Source: LMUY01 sp965198895 (GTDB taxonomy: Bacteria > Pseudomonadota > Alphaproteobacteria > Acetobacterales > Acetobacteraceae). Taken from it: 64,000 nucleotides of DNA. The position numbers and the translations under genes are program-made. The stretch spans positions 186,001 to 250,000 of the forward strand of contig OZ240676.1 of the NCBI GenBank assembly GCA_965198895.1. The letters are read 5' to 3'. This document shows, piece after piece, positions 59,639 through 64,000 of the stretch; position 1 is the stretch's first letter; the number at the start of each line of letters is the position of its first letter. Below the pieces are notes generated by a model, which searched no databases, was not told where the DNA came from, and saw nothing but the letters and a program-made list of their open reading frames with translations.

Positions 59639-60301
59639 CGTTTGAAGCGGTTCCACAGAACGGTGCGCCAACAAGGCCGCATGCCCCGCCTCGGACAGGC
59701 GATAGGTGCCGCGGGCCACGCGTTCGAACCAGCCATACGCGTTGCGTAGCAAGATGCCCGGAGCTTCCGGCGTGATCGCCGCCAAGCGGCGGGTGGTGGC
59801 CTCGCCCTGGTGCAGTGCTTCGGCACAGACCAGCGCGCGCTGCCGGTAGGCGGTCATGATCGTGCGGCGGGTGGAGCCGCCCGGCGTCGGATCGCCTCGC
59901 CGCCGCTCGTGCTCGCGCAGCAGCCGGCGGCGGCGGTGCAGGTTGGTGCGCGGGCGATACGGCTCCGGCTCGGCCAGCACGTCCACGACGCCGTCCGCGG
60001 CCACCGTGAGCAGCCCCAGACCGAGCAGGCGGCACAGCTTGGTCACCCGGCGATCCCGGTCCCGGCCCCGCCGCGTGCGCGGCACGGCCAGCCACACGGC
60101 ATCCGCTACCGCCATCCGATCGGCGGCCTGCAGCAGCAGTTCGAGGTTGAACTGCAGCTTCAGCTCGCAGATCACCAGCATCGGCGGCTCGCCGGGCCGG
60201 ACGGCGACGATGTCGCAGCCGATCACCTCGCCCTTCGCCTCGAAGCCCTGACGTTCCAGGAAGCGTTTCACCGCGCCGTACAGCGCCGTCTCGGCCGGCA
60301 T
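59636..60301 (-). CDS. DUF2161-family PD-(D/E)xK nuclease-like protein
   Basis: 221 residues. The N-terminal half has the PD-(D/E)xK core: VIGCDIVAVRPGEP with the aspartate, then MLVICELKLQFNLELLL with the ExK. The C-terminal half is basic (RRRRLLREHERRRGD) with a helix-turn-helix-like RNAYGWFERVARGTYRLSE. Such proteins are of unknown role, and nuclease activity is inferred. It starts 2 nt after the LrgB stop and may share its transcript. Its TAG stop lies inside a repeat. Confidence 0.75.
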   Translation of the reverse strand: MPAETALYGAVKRFLERQGFEAKGEVIGCDIVAVRPGEPPMLVICELKLQFNLELLLQAADRMAVADAVWLAVPRTRRGRDRDRRVTKLCRLLGLGLLTVAADGVVDVLAEPEPYRPRTNLHRRRRLLREHERRRGDPTPGGSTRRTIMTAYRQRALVCAEALHQGEATTRRLAAITPEAPGILLRNAYGWFERVARGTYRLSEAGHAALLAHRSVEPLQT

Positions 60302-60303
60302 GA

Positions 60304-61008
60304 CTACAGCAGCAGACTGGCCAGCAACGGCACCAGGATGGCGGTGAAGATCCCGTTCAGGCCGATTGCGAGGCCGCCGAACGCCCCCGCCGTCTCGTTC
60401 AGCAACAGCAGCCGCGCCGTCGCCAGCCCATGCCCCGCCGTTCCCCCGGCCAAGCCCCGCGCCCGCCAGTCCAGCACCCCCAGGCCGCGCATGATGAGCG
60501 GCCCCAACACCACCGCCGTCAGTCCGGTGATCAGCACGAACACGGCCGCCAGCGAGGGCGAGCCGCCGATCTGCTCCGCGATGCCCATTGCGATCGGCGT
60601 CGTCACCGATTTCGGCGCCAGCGACAGCACGACCGTGCGCGATGCGCCCATCCACCGGGCGATCAGCATGGCGCTGGCCGCCGCCGTCACCGACCCGGCG
60701 ATCATGGCCGGCAGGATCGCGGGGGCGGCGCGGCGGATCCGGCCGAGGTTGGCGTGCATCGGAACCGCCAGCGCCACGGTCGCCGGGCCGAGCAGAAACT
60801 GCACGTACTGGCCGCCCTCGAAATAGGCGCGGTATGGCGTGCCCGTGGCTAGCAGCAAGGACGCGAGCAGCACGATGCTGATCAGCATCGGATTGGCCAG
60901 CACGTGGCCGCGGGCCAAGCTGCTGATCGCGCTGGCGATCTCCCAGGCGACCAGCGTGACGGCGAGTCCCAGCAGCGGCGTCGTCTGCAGATAGACCCAG
61001 AGCTGCAC
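60304..61008 (-). CDS. lrgB: LrgB-family membrane protein
   Basis: 234 residues and about seven helices. Family marks are LGPATVALAVPMHANLGRIR, SLAPKSVTTPIAMGIAEQIG and GTAGHGLATARLLL. LrgB works with LrgA in a holin/antiholin-like or small-molecule transport system. The GTG start lies 8 nt after the lrgA stop. Confidence 0.9.
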   Translation of the reverse strand: MQLWVYLQTTPLLGLAVTLVAWEIASAISSLARGHVLANPMLISIVLLASLLLATGTPYRAYFEGGQYVQFLLGPATVALAVPMHANLGRIRRAAPAILPAMIAGSVTAAASAMLIARWMGASRTVVLSLAPKSVTTPIAMGIAEQIGGSPSLAAVFVLITGLTAVVLGPLIMRGLGVLDWRARGLAGGTAGHGLATARLLLLNETAGAFGGLAIGLNGIFTAILVPLLASLLL

Positions 61009-61016
61009 GACGCCGG

Positions 61017-61361
61017 TCAGCCGCCCTCCTCCCGCGATAGGCGCTGCATGACCCAGCCGGTGACGGCCAGGCCCAGCGCGGTCGAGACGAGGATGGACAC
61101 GGCGATGGCCTGCCAATCCCGCTCGATGGCGTCCAGTTGGGTGACGATGCCGACGCCGGCGGGCACGAACAGCAGCGACAAATGGCGGAGCAGGCCGCTC
61201 GACGTGGCCCGGAGGTCCTCGCCGGGCTTACCGCGGAGGACCAGGATGCCGAGCAGGATCACCAACCCGATCACCGGGCCAGGCAAGGGGATGCCGAGCC
61301 CGCGGGCAATCACCTCGCCAGCGAACTGGCAGAGCACCAGGATCGTGAGTGCGCGTAGCAC
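61017..61361 (-). CDS. lrgA: CidA/LrgA-family membrane protein
   Basis: 114 residues, four helices (LVLCQFAGEVIARGLGIPLP; GPVIGLVILLGILVLRG; LSLLFVPAGVGIVTQLDAI; ILVSTALGLAVTGWVM). The GIPLPGPVIGL block is the family signature. It pairs with LrgB directly downstream. The role in autolysis control or in metabolite export in this organism is inferred. Confidence 0.88.
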   Translation of the reverse strand: MLRALTILVLCQFAGEVIARGLGIPLPGPVIGLVILLGILVLRGKPGEDLRATSSGLLRHLSLLFVPAGVGIVTQLDAIERDWQAIAVSILVSTALGLAVTGWVMQRLSREEGG

Positions 61362-61364
61362 CCG

Positions 61365-61709
61365 CTATTGCAGCGGCATGCTGAGTTTTATACCGGCGCC
61401 CGGCTTGGCGCGGCGGTCCTGCTCGATCTGGGCGGAGGAGGAGGCGGACAGGCCCTCGCCGCGATACTGGTCGCGTCGCGTGAACAACCCCGGCCCGACC
61501 GACGCGTCCTCCGACGCCTTGGTCTGCGGGGCGAAGCTGTCCTGATCCGGCGTCGGGGCCGAGGTATACCCCTGCGGCGTCGGGGCCGGCGGCGCGGCGC
61601 GGCGCGGCTGCCTGAAATCCGGCATCGGCGTCCCGGTAATGAACCCGCTGGGCGGGGATGCGCCGGTTGCGAGCAGCGCCATCACGGGCAGGAGCCTGAT
61701 GACCCTCAC
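61365..61709 (-). CDS. Small secreted proline-rich protein, function unknown
   Basis: 114 residues with a signal peptide (VIRLLPVMALLATGASPP) and a proline/serine-rich body without a recognised domain. Its GTG start overlaps the stop of the Nudix gene upstream (GTGA), and lrgA begins 3 nt after its stop, so it is an operon member. No lipobox cysteine is present. Confidence 0.6.
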   Translation of the reverse strand: MRVIRLLPVMALLATGASPPSGFITGTPMPDFRQPRRAAPPAPTPQGYTSAPTPDQDSFAPQTKASEDASVGPGLFTRRDQYRGEGLSASSSAQIEQDRRAKPGAGIKLSMPLQ

Positions 61710-62254
61710 AACGCCGGCTCAGCATCGATACGGCGCGTGCCGCGGCGGTCGCTGGCCGGATTGCTTGCCGGTGCGCCGAGCGGGCCGGTGCCGGCGTCGC
61801 GCCAGGCGTGCAGCGCCCAACGGACGGTGGGGAAAGCGATATCGTCCCAGGGTATCTCGTCCCAAGCGAACAGGCCGACCTCGAGGCTTTCCTCCCCGGC
61901 GGCGATGCCGGGCGTGGCGAAATGGGCCCGGTACATGACCTGAACCTGGCCGATGCGGCTCACATCATAGACGGCGAGGATGCCCTCGAGCACGATATCG
62001 GCTCCGGCCTCCTCCATCGCCTCGCGACGCGCGCCCTCGGCCGTGGTCTCGTGCAATTCGAGGTAGCCGGCTGGCAGCGTCCAGTAGCCGGCGCGCGGTT
62101 CGATAGCCCGGCGGCACAACAGTACCCTCTCGCCCTCGGCTACCACGGAGCCGACGACAATCTTGGGGTTCTCGTAAGCGACATAGCCGCACGTCACACA
62201 GACCTGCCGCTCTATCGTGTCGCCTGCCGGAACTGCTCGTAGGAACTCGGGCAC
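61706..62254 (-). CDS. Nudix hydrolase with half zinc ribbon
   Basis: 182 residues. The N-terminus has one CxxC (RQVCVTCGYVAYENPKIVVG), the second half of the zinc ribbon seen in NudC-like and related Nudix proteins; the first CxxC is missing. The Nudix box GYLELHETTAEGARREAMEE then AGA is complete, preceded by GYWTLPAG. It likely hydrolyses a nucleotide-sugar or ADP-ribose type substrate. The start is GTG at 62254. It heads a small operon with the secreted protein and lrgAB. Confidence 0.83.
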   Translation of the reverse strand: MPEFLRAVPAGDTIERQVCVTCGYVAYENPKIVVGSVVAEGERVLLCRRAIEPRAGYWTLPAGYLELHETTAEGARREAMEEAGADIVLEGILAVYDVSRIGQVQVMYRAHFATPGIAAGEESLEVGLFAWDEIPWDDIAFPTVRWALHAWRDAGTGPLGAPASNPASDRRGTRRIDAEPAL

Positions 62255-62315
62255 GAAACGAGCGTGGCGCTACACCCAAGCCGGATCAAGCCCCCCATGA
62301 CGAAATCCTTAAAGC

Positions 62316-62549
62316 GTGCAACCGGGTCACACTGACAAGTCGAGTAGCGACCCCCGAGGGGCGCTCTGGGGCTGGCTGCTGCCCGATGGCAGGGCAAGGA
62401 GCGGCTTCTGCACCTGGCTCGAGACCGCAGCCCGCGAGGTCGGCGGAGCGGCGACCCGCGTGGCCTGGCTGGCCGACGAGACGGACGAGGCGAACGCGGA
62501 AAGGCTGCTGGGGGCGATCATGCGGGGAAGCATGACGAAGATTGATTAA
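62316..62549 (+). CDS. Possible small protein, weak evidence
   Basis: A 77-residue frame starting at GTG in an otherwise gene-free 356-bp gap (62255-62610). It reads WGWLLPDGRARSGFCTWLET and ends in MRGSMTKID. There is no ribosome-binding site I trust and no family match. The gap otherwise holds only a degenerate REP hairpin at 62581-62607. Confidence 0.2.
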   Translation: MQPGHTDKSSSDPRGALWGWLLPDGRARSGFCTWLETAAREVGGAATRVAWLADETDEANAERLLGAIMRGSMTKID

Positions 62550-62580
62550 GAAGACGTTTCGTTTCGCCGGGAAAAAGCAC

Positions 62581-62607
62581 TCTCCCCCATTGGTAGAGGG
62601 AGAAGGT
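62581..62607. repeat. Degenerate REP hairpin downstream of pgk
   Basis: tctcccccattggtagaggg followed by agaagg is a worn version of the REP palindrome, 4 bp beyond the pgk stop. It may serve as a 3' hairpin. Confidence 0.6.
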
Positions 62608-62610
62608 GCT

Positions 62611-63804
62611 TCACTCCGTCATCAGGACGGCGACGCCCGGGAGGGTCTTGCCTTCCAGCCACTCCAGGAACGCACCGCCGGCAGACGACACGTAGGTCAG
62701 CCGCTCCATCACCCCGGCATGCCGCAGCGCGGACACGGTGTCGCCGCCGCCGGCCACACTGCACAGCGCCCCCGCCTCCGTCGCATCGGCAACGGCGTGG
62801 GCCAACGCTACCGTCGAGGCGTCGAACGGCGGCGTCTCGAACGCGCCCAGCGGGCCATTCCACACCAGCGTGCGCCAGCCGAGCAGGCGCTGCTTCAGGT
62901 CGTCCACCGTCTCCGGACCGACATCCAGCATCATGCTGCCGTCCGGGATGGCGCCTACGGTCACGGTTTCGGTCGCCGGGTTGGGCTTGAACTCGGTGGC
63001 GGTCACCGCATCCACCGGCAGCACGATCTCGCACCCGGCTTCCTCGGCGCGGGCAAGGATCGCGCGGGCGGTGATGTGCATGTCCGCCTCCTGCAGGGAC
63101 TTGCCGACGGAGACGCCCTGGGCCGCCAGGAAGGTATTGGCCATGGCGCCGCCGATCACCAGCACATCCACCTTGGTCACCAGATTGCCCAGCAGTTCGA
63201 GCTTGGTGGACACCTTGGACCCGCCAACGATGGCGGCGACCGGCCGTTGCGGGTTGCCCAATGCGGCGTCCAACGCCTCCAGCTCCGCCTGCATCAGCCG
63301 CCCGGCATGGGCCGGAAGCAGCCGCCCGACGCCCTCGGTGCTGGCATGGGCTCGGTGAGCGGCGGAGAACGCGTCGTGCACGAAAATCTCCGCCAACGCG
63401 GCGAACTCGCGGGCGAGCGCCGGGTCGTTCTCCTCCTCGCCGGGGTGGTAACGGGTGTTCTCCAGCAGCAGCACGTCGCCATCCGCCATCGCATCGACGG
63501 CGGCGTGGGCGACTGGGCCGGTGCTGTCTTCCACGAAGCGCACCGGCTTGCCCAGAACCTCGGCCAAGGCGACCGCCATCGGCGCGAGCGACATGCTGGC
63601 CACCCGGCGACCCTTGGGCCGGTCGAAATGGCTGAACACGATCACCTTGGCCCCGCCCTCCGCCAGCTCGCGGATAGTGGGGGACAGGCGCTCGATACGG
63701 GTGAGGTCGGTGATCCGGCCGTCCCGCACCGGCACGTTGAGGTCGGCGCGCACCAACACACGTTTTCCGGTCACGTCGACGCCGTCCAGAGTGCGGTGCG
63801 CCAC
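62611..63804 (-). CDS. pgk: Phosphoglycerate kinase
   Basis: 397 residues, full length. Marks are KRVLVRADLNVPVRDGRITD, VIVFSHFDRPKGR, LLLENTRYHPGEEEND, VGGSKVSTKLELLGNL and VAGGGDTVSALRHAGV. It transfers phosphate from 1,3-bisphosphoglycerate to ADP in glycolysis, or the reverse in CO2 fixation or gluconeogenesis. I chose GTG at 63804, directly after the gap stop; this gives the normal MAHRTLDGVDVTGKRVL start. An in-frame GTG at 63837 would read back into gap. It forms an operon with gap. Confidence 0.96.
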   Translation of the reverse strand: MAHRTLDGVDVTGKRVLVRADLNVPVRDGRITDLTRIERLSPTIRELAEGGAKVIVFSHFDRPKGRRVASMSLAPMAVALAEVLGKPVRFVEDSTGPVAHAAVDAMADGDVLLLENTRYHPGEEENDPALAREFAALAEIFVHDAFSAAHRAHASTEGVGRLLPAHAGRLMQAELEALDAALGNPQRPVAAIVGGSKVSTKLELLGNLVTKVDVLVIGGAMANTFLAAQGVSVGKSLQEADMHITARAILARAEEAGCEIVLPVDAVTATEFKPNPATETVTVGAIPDGSMMLDVGPETVDDLKQRLLGWRTLVWNGPLGAFETPPFDASTVALAHAVADATEAGALCSVAGGGDTVSALRHAGVMERLTYVSSAGGAFLEWLEGKTLPGVAVLMTE

Positions 63805-63805
63805 G

Positions 63806-64000
63806 CTACAGGCTGCCAAACAGGGCCGCAGTATCACTCATGCGGGAGCTGAACCCCCATTCGTTGTCATACCAGCCGGCGATCCGCACCATCTGCCCGC
63901 CATCCAGCGAGGCTGTCTGCGTCGCGTCGAACGAGCACGAAAAGTCCACGTGGTTGAAGTCGCTGCTCACCAGTTGGGCGGTGCTGTAGTCCAGGATACC
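63806..64000 (-). CDS. gap: Glyceraldehyde-3-phosphate dehydrogenase (3' part)
   Basis: The last 64 residues of type I GAPDH, cut by the right edge. The segments SSDFNHVDFSCSFDATQT and the diagnostic VRIAGWYDNEWGFSSRM are clear. The TAG stop is followed after one base by the pgk GTG, the standard gap-pgk order. Confidence 0.93.
   Translation of the reverse strand, partial: GILDYSTAQLVSSDFNHVDFSCSFDATQTASLDGGQMVRIAGWYDNEWGFSSRMSDTAALFGSL

Overview
The window is uniformly GC-rich DNA with tightly packed genes, many sharing ATGA, GTGA or TGATG junctions. An NDUFA12 complex I accessory gene next to mlaD and a DUF2155 gene, a long-form MotA, a two-subunit oxoacid CoA-transferase and REP-type palindromes all point to an alphaproteobacterium, probably Rhodospirillales/Acetobacteraceae. 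That placement is inferred from gene content, not from a marker search. I saw no rRNA, tRNA, CRISPR array, prophage or transposase.

Layout. 1-8 kb: a cut-off peptide-type binding protein, a proline/glutamate-repeat membrane protein, a Rap1a-like secreted protein, two transglutaminase-like proteins, a CoA-transferase pair and a lytic transglycosylase with a SPOR domain. 8-13 kb: an orphan polysaccharide-export ATPase, three-domain LigD and a P450. 13-18 kb: a lone receiver domain, Nudix and thioesterase genes, motB-motA and a threonine dehydratase-like enzyme. 17.7-28.8 kb: an envelope glycosylation island with a GT39-type transferase, a GT2-GtrA protein, a transketolase-like protein fused to a TRAP permease, a three-domain glycosyltransferase and an acyltransferase. 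28.8-34.4 kb: argB, a CodA-like amidohydrolase and the NDUFA12-mlaD-small gene-DUF2155-otsB operon. 34.6-40.1 kb: a class II ribonucleotide reductase tail protein coupled to a RidA protein, an orphan molybdenum hydroxylase large subunit and an asparaginase-like protein. 40.3-48.2 kb: a seven-gene operon with two RutA-like flavin oxygenases, an amidase and a PotABCD-type importer. 48.4-64 kb: two divergent FAD-oxidase units, three short-chain dehydrogenases, penicillin-binding protein 1C, a DUF2161 nuclease-like gene, lrgAB, Nudix, and pgk with the end of gap.

Most notable. (1) The transketolase half of the 1,097-residue fusion has lost nearly all catalytic histidines and both metal ligands, and it is joined in frame to a complete DctM permease through a palindromic repeat. 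(2) The RutA-RutA-amidase-ABC operon looks like a self-contained uptake and ring-opening pathway for a cyclic amide or ureide, with none of the usual rutBCDEF genes. (3) Dispersed REP/REPIN palindromes repeatedly enter reading frames as linkers, C-terminal tails and stop codons. (4) Several enzymes (CodA-like, asparaginase-like, receiver domain) carry substitutions at positions normally needed for activity.

All family calls come from reading translated motifs and remembered homologues. No database search was run.
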